DNA from: Pseudomonadota bacterium | GTDB lineage: Bacteria; Pseudomonadota; Gammaproteobacteria; Xanthomonadales; Rhodanobacteraceae | Assembly: GCA_021827205.1 (NCBI GenBank) | Contig: JAKAWV010000023.1 | Span: 1 to 51,064, forward strand | Direction: 5' to 3' | DNA: 51,064 bases | Shown: positions 37,584-46,745 of the stretch, in pieces | Layout: every line of letters starts with the position of its first letter | How positions within the stretch are numbered: the first letter of the stretch is position 1 | Notes under the pieces: generated by a model | Told to the model about the DNA's origin: nothing | Database searches by the model: none | The model's input: the letters and a program-made list of their open reading frames with translations, nothing else | Position numbers and translations under genes: made by a program

Positions 37584-38129
37584 TCAGTCGGTCGCGGGCG
37601 CGACGTTGGCGGGCGCCGACCACGGCGGCGGCAACTCGCGCGCGCACAGGCGTTCGGCGTGCACCACGAACTGGCGCAGCGCGCGCTGATACACCTCGCG
37701 CTTGAACGCCACCACGGCTTCGCCCGGATACCAGAAATCCACCCAGCGCCAGGCATCGAACTCGGGATGATCGACCGCGTCCAGGCGTACCTGCGCGTCC
37801 TCGCCAATGAAGCGCAGCAGATACCAGACCTGCTTCTGGCCCACGCACAACGGACGCTGGTGATGGCGCAGATAGCGATGCGGCAGGCGGTAGCGCAGCC
37901 AACCCGGTGTCGACGCCAGCACCTCGACATGCGTTGCGCTGAGCCCGGTTTCCTCGGTCAGCTCGCGATGCATCGCCTCCAGCGGCGTCTCGTCGCTGCC
38001 GATGCCCCCTTGCGGAAATTGCCAACCGTCGCGCGTGATGCGGCGTGCCCAGAACACCCGGCCATCCGGGTTGAGCAACACGATGCCCACATTGGGGCGG
38101 AATCCATCGGCGTCGATAACGTCGGACAT
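37584..38129 (-). CDS. rppH: RNA pyrophosphohydrolase RppH
   Basis: A 181-residue Nudix enzyme that removes pyrophosphate from mRNA 5' ends and triggers decay. It shows [13 protein letters not shown] at the start, the WQFPQGGI segment, and the Nudix box running from [17 protein letters not shown] into TEETGL. The start is set at 38129 ([10 protein letters not shown]), the family start; four extra residues are possible from 38141. It converges with the histidine kinase gene. Confidence 0.92.
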   Translation of the reverse strand: MSDVIDADGFRPNVGIVLLNPDGRVFWARRITRDGWQFPQGGIGSDETPLEAMHRELTEETGLSATHVEVLASTPGWLRYRLPHRYLRHHQRPLCVGQKQVWYLLRFIGEDAQVRLDAVDHPEFDAWRWVDFWYPGEAVVAFKREVYQRALRQFVVHAERLCARELPPPWSAPANVAPATD

Positions 38130-38203
38130 GGCGCGGCGCACAAGAGTTGCGCCGATTCAAACACGCGCACCGCGAAGCGGCAAGCGCCGCGCCAGGCTCA
38201 GCC

Positions 38204-38232
38204 TTGCGTCAGTCGCGGCGCGCCCATAAAAT
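38204..38232 (+). promoter_or_regulatory. Sigma-70 promoter of tRNA-Met
   Basis: TTGCGT (38204-38209) and TAAAAT (38227-38232) are spaced by exactly 17 bp, and the predicted transcript would start about 7 bp before the mature tRNA. The match to the consensus and the position make this the likely tRNA promoter. Confidence 0.6.
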
Positions 38233-38245
38233 CACCGGTTCGCGC

Positions 38246-38322
38246 GGCTATGTAGCTCAGCCGGTTAGAGCACAGCACTCATAATGCTGGGGTCGGTGGT
38301 TCGAGTCCACCCATAGCCACCA
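38246..38322 (+). tRNA. tRNA-Met (anticodon CAT), elongator
   Basis: A 77-nt tRNA with a 7-bp acceptor stem (GGCTATG with CATAGCC), D-loop AGCCGGTTAGA, anticodon CAT at 38280-38282 inside CTCATAA, TTCGAGT in the T-loop and an encoded CCA end. The overall pattern fits elongator methionine tRNA, not initiator (no CCC/GGG anticodon stem) and not tRNA-Ile2. Confidence 0.95.
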
Positions 38323-38464
38323 TCGCATCCGCGCGCCGCGCGATCCCTCTGCAACCCGCATCCCGCCTTGCTTTCATGGCGGCGAACGTGTTTGAGCATG
38401 CCAAGGCCAAGCGGATCAATCTCGCGCCGCGCGCCACCCCACGCGCGCCCGCTCAGCTCGACCA

Positions 38465-39598
38465 TCAGGCAAAACGCTCGGATAGTCTGTAGATCAGATA
38501 CCCGCTCTCGCGGCGGGCACGTTCCGCGAAGTCCGCGAAGAACGTGCTGATGTTGCGGAATTCCACGATGAAGGCCTCGCGGTCGTTGTCCTCGATGATG
38601 CGTGCCAGCGTGCGGTGGTGGTCGAGGAACTTGAGCAGCAAGCTGCGCCGTTCGGCGTTGGCCAGCACGATGTCGGCATATAACTGCGGATCCTGCGCGA
38701 ACATGCGCGCCGTCATCATCAGTTCCATCCGGTAGACCGGGCTGGAGTAGTCGAGGATGTCATCCGGGTGCAGGTTGCATTGGCGCAGGAATGATCCATG
38801 CAGGAAGGTTGTGAAGTGGCGCAGACCCTGGATCAGATGCATCGCACGATCATGCTGATCGGCATCGACGATCTTGATGCGCATGCCCCAGAGTCGGCAC
38901 TGCTCGAGCAGCCATTGACTGCGCTGCGGATCGCGTCCCAGGCAGGCCAGCATCAGTTGCTTGGCCAGATTGGGGGCATCCGCTCCGTGCAACGGATGCA
39001 GACTGAGGACGGGACCTGGGTGGACCTGCTGCATCAGCTCAAGCAGACCGTTCTTGTTGGAGGTGAAATCGGCGAGTGCCGCAGTCGCGGGCAAATGCGG
39101 CGCCAGGCGGCCGATCACCTCGGCAGTGACATCGATCGGTACCGCGACGATGGCAAGATCGATGCCGGCAGCGAGTTGCGCGACGCGCGGCCAGTCGTCG
39201 CGATCGAGCACGCGTACGCGGTGTCCGCTGCGCTCGAGGAAGCGGCGGTACAACGAACCCATGCCGCCCGCGCCGCCGACCAGAAGCACATCGCGCGGCT
39301 GCGTCCCCGCGCGTGGAAATTCCCCATGCGACTGGCGATCGCGCGAACTACCCATGATCATGCGCAGGAAATCCTCGGCCCACTCCGCGTCCAGGCCACG
39401 TTCGATGGCCTGCTCGCGAAAGCGCGCGATTTTGTCGGCTTCGCGCGCAGCGTCGAAGATGGGCAGATGCTGCTCGATCTTGGTCGCGATGACGTCGCCG
39501 ACCACGCGATTGCGTCGCTCCAGCAAGTCGAGGATCTGGCTGTCGATGTCGTCGATGATCTCGCGCGGGGCTGCGAGCGGCTGTCGGTTGGACGGCAT
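38465..39598 (-). CDS. tyrA: Chorismate mutase / prephenate dehydrogenase (T-protein)
   Basis: A 377-residue fusion with the architecture and length of E. coli TyrA (373). The N-terminal AroQ chorismate mutase (about residues 10-95) has REIIDDIDSQILDLLERR, the lysine in ATKIEQ and AARE. The prephenate dehydrogenase part begins with the NAD site VLLVGGAGGMGSLY and includes FTSNKNGLLE and LHPLHG. The product is 4-hydroxyphenylpyruvate, one step from tyrosine. The start is MPSNRQPLAAP at 39598. It is divergent from the tyrosine-decarboxylase-like gene across a 277-bp region with an FNR-type site, so both may respond to oxygen. Confidence 0.92.
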   Translation of the reverse strand: MPSNRQPLAAPREIIDDIDSQILDLLERRNRVVGDVIATKIEQHLPIFDAAREADKIARFREQAIERGLDAEWAEDFLRMIMGSSRDRQSHGEFPRAGTQPRDVLLVGGAGGMGSLYRRFLERSGHRVRVLDRDDWPRVAQLAAGIDLAIVAVPIDVTAEVIGRLAPHLPATAALADFTSNKNGLLELMQQVHPGPVLSLHPLHGADAPNLAKQLMLACLGRDPQRSQWLLEQCRLWGMRIKIVDADQHDRAMHLIQGLRHFTTFLHGSFLRQCNLHPDDILDYSSPVYRMELMMTARMFAQDPQLYADIVLANAERRSLLLKFLDHHRTLARIIEDNDREAFIVEFRNISTFFADFAERARRESGYLIYRLSERFA

Positions 39599-39694
39599 GG
39601 CGGGTGCCTGCAGGTTGTGGTGATGGCCACGCCATGACGGCGCGCCGGGATCGATAGTAGGGCTTGCCGCATGCTTTCGCGTGTTGCGCCAAAA

Positions 39695-39708
39695 CTGATC
39701 GAGATCAA
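39695..39708. promoter_or_regulatory. FNR/Anr-type binding site between tyrA and the decarboxylase-ubiD-ubiUV genes
   Basis: CTGATCGAGATCAA matches the FNR consensus TTGAT-N4-ATCAA at nine of ten fixed positions. It is centred 104 bp before tyrA and 174 bp before the decarboxylase start. In E. coli and Pseudomonas the ubiUV genes are known to be under FNR/Anr, which supports a functional site. Centre-to-start distances allow class I or II activation of either side. A -10-like TACTAT for tyrA lies at 39659-39654. The rest of 39599-39875 shows no gene. Confidence 0.65.
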
Positions 39709-39875
39709 GGCGAATCTCTGGATTCGGCGCGATCCTCCTCGGGCGTCGCTGCGGCAAAGCGAATCTGATCCGGGTTTGGCGCCGGGTTTGCCGCGCGGGT
39801 TGCGTCGTCGGGCACCATCACCCAGGCACCTGTTCAAGCCATGCAGCAACCAATGAATCGATCACCCGAGTGCCC

Positions 39876-41822
39876 ATGACCGAGCCCAGCCTGTATCCGT
39901 GTTTTCTGGGGCCCTACGGGGAGAACGACGCGCTGCTGGAGCGACTGGTGGTGGAGTTCCTGCGCGACCATGTCTACTGGCGGCGCAATCTTTATCCGGA
40001 GGATCCTCCGGCCATCCCCACGCGCGCCGCGCAGCAGCCCGCCTTCCAGGAATTCGAGGCGCGTCTGCGCCGTGAATTGCACACGTTGTCCGCGTCGCTG
40101 AAACGTTCCGTGCCCTTTCACAGCCCGCGCTATCTCGGGCACATGGTCTCGGACCTTCTGCTTCCCGGTCTGGCCGCGCAGATTCTTGCCCTGCCGTACA
40201 ACCCCAACAACGTCAGCGACGAGGCCGCGCCCGTCACGATCGATCTGGAGATCAAGGTCGGGTTGCAACTGGCCAGGTTGCTCGGCTACGTCAGCGATCC
40301 GGAACAGGACGGCTGCGCATTCGGCCACCTGACTTCCGGCGGCACCCTGGCCAACTTCCAGGCCTTGCGCCTCGCGCTGGCCTTGAAGTGCTTTCCCGTG
40401 GCGCTGAGGGCCGCGGCACCGCCGGGGATGTCCATCCCGGAGGACGATATGCAAGCGTTCCGGCTGACACCTGCCCAAGCCATCGACCTGTTGGTCGGAT
40501 GGCAAGGCTGGCTGTCCGCGCTGGAACCCCAGGACCGTGTCTGCTGGCGCAAGAAACTCGAGGCCGAACGTATCGAACAACTGGGCGGCGTGCGTTTTTT
40601 TGCCACGCATCCAGAGCTCGCGCCGCCCGTCGTGCTGGCTCCAGTGACCGCCCATTATTCCTGGAGCAAGGGCATGAAGATGCTCGGCCTGGGGCGTGAG
40701 CAACTGGTGTTGATCCCGGAGCGCGGCATGCGCCTGGACATCACCGCGTTCGAACAGACGCTGCGCGACCTTGATGCCGCGGGCGCTTCTCCGCTGCTGG
40801 CGGTCGCGGTTTTCGGCACGACCGAGTTCGGCACCATCGATCCAGTGCATGAACTGGTGGCCTTGCGCGAGCGCCGCGCCGCGCAGGGCAAGGGTTTCGC
40901 CATCCATGTCGATGCCGCCTGGGGCGGCTATCTCGCCACACTGTTCCGGCAGGAAGACGGCACGCTGCGCAGTCTGCAAAGCATGCGCGCGGAATTCACG
41001 TCCTTCCCCAGCGCGAACACCCACGCCGCGATGGCTGCCCTCGGCCAGGCCGACTCCATCACGGTGGACCCGCACAAGCTCGGCTATCTGGCCTATGGCG
41101 CCGGCGCATTCGTGTGCCGAGACCACCGCGCCATGGAACTGCTCACTGAAACCGCCGATTACGTGTTCACGGGCGCGGCGCCATCCGGGTATTTCAACCG
41201 CTATCGCAAGCTGGGCCAGTACATCCCGGAGGGTTCCAAATCCGGCGCGGCCGCCGCGGCTGTCTACGTGACGCACCGGGTACTGCCGCTGGATCACACC
41301 CACTTCGGGCAACTGGTCCGGCAAACCATTCGCGCGACCGAGGCTTTCGTCGCGCGCGCGGAACAATTTGCCCGCGAGATGAGATCACGGCTCCGGGTGT
41401 GCGTTCCTTATCCGCCCGACAGCAATCTGGTGTGCATCGCCGCCAATCCGGCAGGCAATCTGGACGTCACCGTCGCCAATGCCTTCATGCGTCAAATTCA
41501 CGGCGCGATGAGCATGGACTCCCCGGTCCCCTTGGTCCCGCTGCAGAATCGCGAATTCTTCGGCTCGACCACCACCCTGCGCGAGGAAATACTCGGCACG
41601 CAGGACATGCATCGAATCCTGGATGAACTGGGTCTGGACACGTGCTCCATGCGTGCGGATGACCCGCGCTCGGATCGCTTGCTGATCCTGCGTCATACGT
41701 TGATGAATCCCTTCATCATCGATGACGAAAACGGCATCAGTTACATCGATCGCTACTTTGAATATCTGTCTCGTCGCGTGGCCTTGCTGCTGCCGGCGAA
41801 GCCATCATCGAGCACAACCTGA
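39876..41822 (+). CDS. Tyrosine-decarboxylase-like PLP-dependent decarboxylase
   Basis: A 648-residue group II PLP decarboxylase whose size and pattern match bacterial tyrosine decarboxylases (about 620). Visible are [48 protein letters not shown] and the PLP lysine in [14 protein letters not shown] (near residue 400), followed by GSKSGA. It would release CO2 from an aromatic amino acid, most likely tyrosine, giving tyramine and consuming a proton. ATG 39876 is taken as the start, with no clear ribosome site; GTG 39870 is possible. ubiD follows after 16 bp, so it heads an apparent operon with ubiD-ubiU-ubiV. Why it lies there is unclear. Confidence 0.8.
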   Translation: MTEPSLYPCFLGPYGENDALLERLVVEFLRDHVYWRRNLYPEDPPAIPTRAAQQPAFQEFEARLRRELHTLSASLKRSVPFHSPRYLGHMVSDLLLPGLAAQILALPYNPNNVSDEAAPVTIDLEIKVGLQLARLLGYVSDPEQDGCAFGHLTSGGTLANFQALRLALALKCFPVALRAAAPPGMSIPEDDMQAFRLTPAQAIDLLVGWQGWLSALEPQDRVCWRKKLEAERIEQLGGVRFFATHPELAPPVVLAPVTAHYSWSKGMKMLGLGREQLVLIPERGMRLDITAFEQTLRDLDAAGASPLLAVAVFGTTEFGTIDPVHELVALRERRAAQGKGFAIHVDAAWGGYLATLFRQEDGTLRSLQSMRAEFTSFPSANTHAAMAALGQADSITVDPHKLGYLAYGAGAFVCRDHRAMELLTETADYVFTGAAPSGYFNRYRKLGQYIPEGSKSGAAAAAVYVTHRVLPLDHTHFGQLVRQTIRATEAFVARAEQFAREMRSRLRVCVPYPPDSNLVCIAANPAGNLDVTVANAFMRQIHGAMSMDSPVPLVPLQNREFFGSTTTLREEILGTQDMHRILDELGLDTCSMRADDPRSDRLLILRHTLMNPFIIDDENGISYIDRYFEYLSRRVALLLPAKPSSSTT

Positions 41823-41838
41823 GCGAGCAATCGGAATC

Positions 41839-43329
41839 ATGGCTTTTCACGATCTGCGCGCTTTTCTCGCCTACCTGGAGGCGCGCCATTCCCTGCTCAG
41901 GGTCGCGGAACCGGTTGATCCGGAGCTGGAGAGCACCGCGTTCTGTCTGCGTACGCTGCAGGCCGGTGGACCTGCGCTGTTGTTCGAACGTCCGCCAGGT
42001 TCAAAGCATCCCATGCTCGGCAATCTTTTCGGGCATCGCGCGCGGATCGAGGCTGCGCTGGCCGGGAGACCGCTGGCATCGCTGCGCGAACTGGGTCAAC
42101 TGCTGGCCTCCATCAAGGAGCCGCGCTGGCCCGGATCCGTGCGCGAAGCGCTGCAGATGTGGCCTGAATTCGGCCAACTTGCGAATGTCACGCCGAGGGT
42201 CGTGCACGAGGCTCCGTTTCTCGATCAGATCATCGAGGGGTCCGACGTCGACCTGGCCCGACTGCCCATCCAGCGTTGCTGGCCAGAAGACGTCGGCCCG
42301 CTGATTACCTTCGGGCTGGTGGTCACCCGCGGCACACGGCAGAAACGCCAGAACGTGGCGATTTACCGGCAACAGGTGATTGCTCCGAATCGGGTGATCA
42401 TGCGCTGGCTGCCGCATCGTGGTGGCGCGCTGGATTTCGCCGACTGGCAAACGGCTTGTCCGGACCAGCCGTTCCCGGTCCTGGTCGCCATCGGCGCCGA
42501 TCCCGCCACGCTGCTGGCGGCCGTGGCGCCGGTCCCCGACACCTTGTCCGAGTACGAGTTCGCCGGCCTGCTGCGTGGCGAACGCACCCGTGTCTGGCAC
42601 AGTTCACGTACCGACCTGGATGCACCCGCAGGCGCGGAGATCGTGCTCGAGGGCTTGATCAACCCCGGTGACACCGCCATGGAAGGGCCGTTTGGTGATC
42701 ACACGGGCTACTACAACAGCCAGGCCCGGTTCCCCGTGCTCACCGTGCAGCGCATGCTGCTGCGAACCGGCGCGATCTATCACGGCAGTTACATGGGGCG
42801 CGCACCGCATGACGAACCCTCGGTTCTGGCGCTGGCGCTGAACGACGTGTTCGTGCCGATCCTGCAGAAGGTATTTCCCGAGATCGTCGATTTTTACCTG
42901 CCCCCGGAAGCCTGCTCCTACCGGATCGCCATCGTCAGCATCCGCAAACAGTATCCGGGCCATGCACGCCGCGTGATGATGGGCATCTGGTCATACCTGC
43001 GCCAGTTCACCTACACGAAGTTCGTTATCGTTGTCGACGCGGATATCGATGTACGGCAGTGGAGCGAGGTGATCTGGGCTGTTTCGACACGGGTCGATCC
43101 CGCGCGCGACAGCCTGCTCATCGAGCGCACCCCCATCGATTATCTGGACTTCGCCAGTCCAGTGGCGGGTCTCGGTTCCAAACTGGGGCTGGATGCCACC
43201 AGCAAGTGGGCCGGCGAGACCGAGCGGACCTGGGGACGCCCGATCACCGCCGATCCCGACATCGAGCGCCGTGTCGATGCCTTGTGGTCACGCGTATTCG
43301 CCAACGTCCAGGAGGCAGGCCGCCCATGA
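41839..43329 (+). CDS. ubiD: UbiD-family decarboxylase (4-hydroxy-3-polyprenylbenzoate decarboxylase)
   Basis: A 496-residue UbiD, the same length as the E. coli enzyme (497). It decarboxylates the prenylated 4-hydroxybenzoate ring in ubiquinone synthesis using prenylated FMN made by UbiX. Family marks are [34 protein letters not shown], the metal/cofactor region [12 protein letters not shown] and [13 protein letters not shown]. It starts at ATG 41839, 16 bp after the decarboxylase. A UbiX gene is not in the window. Unlike the usual placement, it is grouped with the O2-independent hydroxylation genes. Confidence 0.93.
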   Translation: MAFHDLRAFLAYLEARHSLLRVAEPVDPELESTAFCLRTLQAGGPALLFERPPGSKHPMLGNLFGHRARIEAALAGRPLASLRELGQLLASIKEPRWPGSVREALQMWPEFGQLANVTPRVVHEAPFLDQIIEGSDVDLARLPIQRCWPEDVGPLITFGLVVTRGTRQKRQNVAIYRQQVIAPNRVIMRWLPHRGGALDFADWQTACPDQPFPVLVAIGADPATLLAAVAPVPDTLSEYEFAGLLRGERTRVWHSSRTDLDAPAGAEIVLEGLINPGDTAMEGPFGDHTGYYNSQARFPVLTVQRMLLRTGAIYHGSYMGRAPHDEPSVLALALNDVFVPILQKVFPEIVDFYLPPEACSYRIAIVSIRKQYPGHARRVMMGIWSYLRQFTYTKFVIVVDADIDVRQWSEVIWAVSTRVDPARDSLLIERTPIDYLDFASPVAGLGSKLGLDATSKWAGETERTWGRPITADPDIERRVDALWSRVFANVQEAGRP

Positions 43330-43444
43330 CGCGCACGCGCTCACCGCGCTCTGTCCACCCCGCCAGTCCACGAGCTGACTGTGCGATGTCGCGTCGGGCT
43401 GCGCGGAACTCGGCAATCCCCCCACTCCACCGCTTGGAAATGCC

Positions 43445-44440
43445 ATGGATCTGATCTGCCCGGCGGGCAATCTGCCCGCGCTCAAGACCGCTGTTGATCA
43501 CGGTGCCAGCGCGGTTTATGTCGGCTTTCGCGACCAGACCAATGCGCGCGCGTTCGCGGGTCTCAATTTCAGCGAAGACGATCTGCGCCAAGGCATCGGC
43601 TATGCCCACGCGCGCCAGCGCAAGGTCTACATCGCACTGAATACCTATCCCAGCCCGGCACATATCGGCGCCTGGCAAAAAGCAGTGGATCGGGCGGCCG
43701 ACCTCGATGTCGATGCCATCATCTGCGCCGACCTCGGCGTACTCGACTACGCGACCCGGCAGTACCCCAACCTGCCGCGCCATCTTTCGGTGCAGGCTTC
43801 CGCGACCACCCACGCCGCCCTGCGCTACTACCGCGAACGCTTCGGCATCGCGCGTGCAGTCATGCCCAGGGTGCTGTCGCTGCAACAGATCGAGCGACTC
43901 TGCGAGCGCCAGGTCGTACCCATTGAAGTATTCGCCTTCGGCAGCCTGTGCATCATGGTGGAAGGACGCTGCCAACTGTCCAGCTACGTGACCGGCGTTT
44001 CACCCAATCGCCATGGCGTCTGTTCACCGGCCAAATTCGTGCGTTGGGATGAAGAGCCCGGCGGCGTGCGCAGCGTTCACCTGAACGATGTCCTGATCGA
44101 CCGCTATCAGGCACACGAACCCGCCGGTTACCCGACGGTATGCAAGGGCCGATACGAGGTCGGCGGCGAGATTTTTCATGCCCTGGAAGAACCCACCAGC
44201 CTGAACACGCTGCAACTTTTGCCGATGCTGAAGGCCGCAGGAGTCGCGGCACTCAAGATCGAGGGACGGCAGCGCGGACTGGCCTATGTGGGCACGGTGA
44301 CACGGGTCTGGCGACAGGCGATCGACCAGCTCGAATCGCACCCCGGAGCGGCCACCAATCCGGCATGGCAGCGCGAACTCGACGCTCACGCCGAAGGTCA
44401 CCAGACCACGCTGGGCCCCTATCACCGCTCCTGGCATTGA
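43445..44440 (+). CDS. ubiU: O2-independent ubiquinone hydroxylation protein UbiU (U32 family)
   Basis: A 331-residue U32-family protein. It starts MDLICPAGNLPALKTAVDHG and has the family stretch around GSLCIMVEGRC. Cysteines 169, 176, 193 and 233 line up almost residue for residue with the four [4Fe-4S] ligands of E. coli UbiU (169, 176, 193, 232). With UbiV it forms a complex that hydroxylates the ubiquinone ring without oxygen, using prephenate as hydroxyl donor according to published work. A gap of 115 bp separates it from ubiD, and ubiV follows after 11 bp. Confidence 0.95.
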   Translation: MDLICPAGNLPALKTAVDHGASAVYVGFRDQTNARAFAGLNFSEDDLRQGIGYAHARQRKVYIALNTYPSPAHIGAWQKAVDRAADLDVDAIICADLGVLDYATRQYPNLPRHLSVQASATTHAALRYYRERFGIARAVMPRVLSLQQIERLCERQVVPIEVFAFGSLCIMVEGRCQLSSYVTGVSPNRHGVCSPAKFVRWDEEPGGVRSVHLNDVLIDRYQAHEPAGYPTVCKGRYEVGGEIFHALEEPTSLNTLQLLPMLKAAGVAALKIEGRQRGLAYVGTVTRVWRQAIDQLESHPGAATNPAWQRELDAHAEGHQTTLGPYHRSWH

Positions 44441-44451
44441 GGCACGCACGC

Positions 44452-45357
44452 ATGCAACTCACGCTCGGACCCCTGCAATATTTCTGGCGCCGCGATGACG
44501 TGTTCAAGTTCTATCGCGCGGCTGCGCAATGGCCACTGGACACGATTTATCTCGGTGAAACCGTCTGCAGCAAGCGCCGCGAGCTCGGCACGCGCGACTG
44601 GATCGCGTTGGCGAACGAACTCGCCGAAAGCGGGCGCGAGATCGTTCTGTCCTCGCTGGCGCTGCTGGAAGCCGAGTCGGACTTGTCTGCGCTCACGCGT
44701 CTGGTTGAAAACGGGCACCTCCGCGTCGAAGCCAACGACATGTCCGCGGTACAGCTCCTGCGCGACCGCAAACTGCCGTTCATTGGTGGTCCAAGCCTGA
44801 ACGTCTACAACCATGTCGCTTTGCGCCTGTTGTGCGCAGACGGCATGCAGCGATTGGTTCTGGGAATCGAGCTGGGGCGGGAATTGCTGCAGGAGTTCAA
44901 GGACAGCGGCGAACCGCTCCCGGAATTCGAGACGATCGCTTGGGGGCGCCTGCCACTGGCCTACTCGGCGCGCTGCTATACGGCGCGGGCTCTGGATCTG
45001 GCCAAGGACGACTGCGGCTTTCGCTGCATCGACTATCCAGATGGCCTGCCATTGAAAACGCGGGAGAGCCGCCCTTTTCTGACCATCAATGGCATTCAGA
45101 TCCAGAGCAACGAACACTGCGATCTGGCGCCGGACATCGCGGAACTGCATGCGGCAGGCGTCCAGTTGCTGCGTCTGTATCCGCAGACGAATGACATGGA
45201 GTCTGTGGTCGCGCGCTTTCGCGAGGCCATCGATTCGGGTCGCCCGCCGCAGCGCATCGGCAAGGAGAGCGGCTATTGGCACGGACAGGCCGGCATGGAG
45301 CGGCTACCCGGCAGTGGCGCAGCAGATCCCGTTCAGGCGGTCATTTCGCCACAATGA
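44452..45357 (+). CDS. ubiV: O2-independent ubiquinone hydroxylation protein UbiV (U32 family)
   Basis: A 301-residue partner of UbiU. It begins MQLTLGPLQYFWRRDDV and contains DTIYLGETVCSKRREL. The cluster cysteines are C39, C175, C188 and C192, with the same spacing as E. coli UbiV (39, 180, 193, 197). The start ATG 44452 lies 11 bp after the ubiU stop. Its 3' end overlaps the 3' end of the converging chorismate mutase-UbiT gene by 25 bp. Confidence 0.95.
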   Translation: MQLTLGPLQYFWRRDDVFKFYRAAAQWPLDTIYLGETVCSKRRELGTRDWIALANELAESGREIVLSSLALLEAESDLSALTRLVENGHLRVEANDMSAVQLLRDRKLPFIGGPSLNVYNHVALRLLCADGMQRLVLGIELGRELLQEFKDSGEPLPEFETIAWGRLPLAYSARCYTARALDLAKDDCGFRCIDYPDGLPLKTRESRPFLTINGIQIQSNEHCDLAPDIAELHAAGVQLLRLYPQTNDMESVVARFREAIDSGRPPQRIGKESGYWHGQAGMERLPGSGAADPVQAVISPQ

Positions 45358-46277
45358 GCCGTTCGCGCCAGTCGAGCGAACCTGGCGCCTCGATTCAGTA
45401 ACACCCGAATATCCAGTGGAATCGTCTCCCATGGAAGTTGATCGAGCAGATTGCGCACCTGCAGTCCCAGCTCCGTGTCGCCCACCAACTGCAGGCGCCG
45501 CTGGAAAAACAGCGTATCGGCATCTTCCAGACGGCTGGCCAGAAGCAGGAGATCAGTCGCGCTGCCACGCACGGTCGATTCCGGGTTTTCACCAGGAACC
45601 TGCACATGAAGATCGCGCGTGCCGATCTCGACCACCCATCTCAGCTTGAGATCGGTAACCTCGACACCGAGCCGGCGGCCCCGCAAATCATCGAACGCGC
45701 CATTGGCAAGTGGACCGGCCATGACGCGCAGGCTCATGCTGCGCAGAAGGGCGCAGAGCAGCGGCGGCGGCAACATCCAGCGCAATGGGCTGCTCAACCG
45801 CGACGGGGGCGGCAACAGCCGCAGAAGTTTTTGCGCGTAAGGGAATCTCGACATCACGGAACCCCCCGAATCATGCTGCGATGATGAATCACCCGTGGTT
45901 TCTTCCGCGGTCGACGACAGGCCTTGCAATGCGCAGGCATCACCGATGAGCAGCTCCGTCAATTGTCGCGTCACGCTTGCGGAGAGAGCAAGCCTCGCGC
46001 CAAAAGCCTGCGCCCGATCATGTACTTGGTGCTCGCGTTCACGATCCCGTCCAGGCAACCCAGCCCGGTGCTTGACCGACATGGCACGGCGCACCAACCG
46101 GCGCCGACCCGCCAACAAGACAAGAAACATCTCATCGACCCGGTCGATCAGGGATCGTACCGCGCGCAGTTCAACCGAGCCACCTTCCACCGGGCGCAGC
46201 GAGTGTGCATTGCCAGCGAAGCCAGGAACCGGCGCATGCTGCTCGAATCGGGCTTGCGAAAGCTCAACGTTGAGCAT
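45333..46277 (-). CDS. ubiT: Chorismate mutase-UbiT (SCP2) fusion
   Basis: A 314-residue fusion. Residues 35-120 are an AroQ chorismate mutase that aligns without gaps to the E. coli domain. R41, R58, K69, D78, R81, E82 and Q118 correspond to its active-site R11, R28, K39, D48, R51, E52 and Q88 (S84 is alanine). After a serine/threonine-rich linker, residues 142-314 are UbiT, an SCP2 lipid-binding protein of the O2-independent ubiquinone pathway, with LEVTDLKLRW-like strands and DTLFFQRRLQLVGDTELGLQVRNLLD. ATG 46277 has AGGG 6-7 bp upstream. An internal in-frame ATG at 45854 follows a GGGGGG and could also produce UbiT alone. E. coli UbiT (174 residues) has no such N-terminal domain. The mutase product, prephenate, is the reported hydroxyl donor of UbiUV. 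Confidence 0.85.
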   Translation of the reverse strand: MLNVELSQARFEQHAPVPGFAGNAHSLRPVEGGSVELRAVRSLIDRVDEMFLVLLAGRRRLVRRAMSVKHRAGLPGRDREREHQVHDRAQAFGARLALSASVTRQLTELLIGDACALQGLSSTAEETTGDSSSQHDSGGSVMSRFPYAQKLLRLLPPPSRLSSPLRWMLPPPLLCALLRSMSLRVMAGPLANGAFDDLRGRRLGVEVTDLKLRWVVEIGTRDLHVQVPGENPESTVRGSATDLLLLASRLEDADTLFFQRRLQLVGDTELGLQVRNLLDQLPWETIPLDIRVLLNRGARFARLARTAHCGEMTA

Positions 46278-46388
46278 CGAGCGCCCTGCGTGAGGCGGCG
46301 CGGGTGACGTTCGACGCAGCGAATAGGGGCGAAACCATCACCACGGCGGGCGCGGCCCATCCATCAACGCGGTAGAAAGCTTGAAACT

Positions 46389-46745
46389 TCATATGACTCT
46401 CCGCAGTGCGAAATAAATCAGGCCCCTCAACAACCGGTACACAAACCACAGATAGACAGGTACAAACACCAGCACCGCGAACCCGAACGGTACGCAAAAG
46501 CCCGCGAGGATGGACCACATCATGAACAGAAACGCGGTGCGCAAACGCCATTGACGATGGCTTTGCAAGAAAGGGTCCGTGCAGGTCTCCGCTTCCTTGC
46601 GCGTGTCGGCGTACACCTGATACCAGATGGTGAAGATGAAAAAAACCAGGCCCAAAGCAAGCGCCACATAAGCGTTGCGCGAGCCGCGCAGTTGCCTGTC
46701 ACTTGATTCCACGGCGACGCTCGATGCAGCGACAGAGGCGATCAT
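46389..46745 (-). CDS. Small membrane protein at the end of the bc1 operon
   Basis: A 118-residue protein with three hydrophobic segments, at about residues 24-42 (AYVALALGLVFFIFTIWYQ), 67-92 and 93-112. The last two resemble DUF4870-like short membrane proteins (FLFMMWSILAGFCVPFGF followed by VYLWFVYRLLRGL). Its ATG overlaps the petC stop (ATGA), so it is translationally coupled to cytochrome c1 and probably assists the bc1 complex or is a small extra subunit. No family is claimed with confidence. ATG 46763 would add six residues. Confidence 0.65.
   Translation of the reverse strand: MIASVAASSVAVESSDRQLRGSRNAYVALALGLVFFIFTIWYQVYADTRKEAETCTDPFLQSHRQWRLRTAFLFMMWSILAGFCVPFGFAVLVFVPVYLWFVYRLLRGLIYFALRRVI

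Noticed and set aside
38246-38322. tRNA-Ile2 (CAT anticodon read as ATA)
   Set aside because: The acceptor stem GGCTATG/CATAGCC and the anticodon stem follow elongator methionine tRNA rather than the Ile2 pattern.
46363-46367. FNR half-site (TTGAT on the minus strand) upstream of the chorismate mutase-ubiT gene
   Set aside because: Only one half matches; the second half is GG-rich, so it is not a credible full site.
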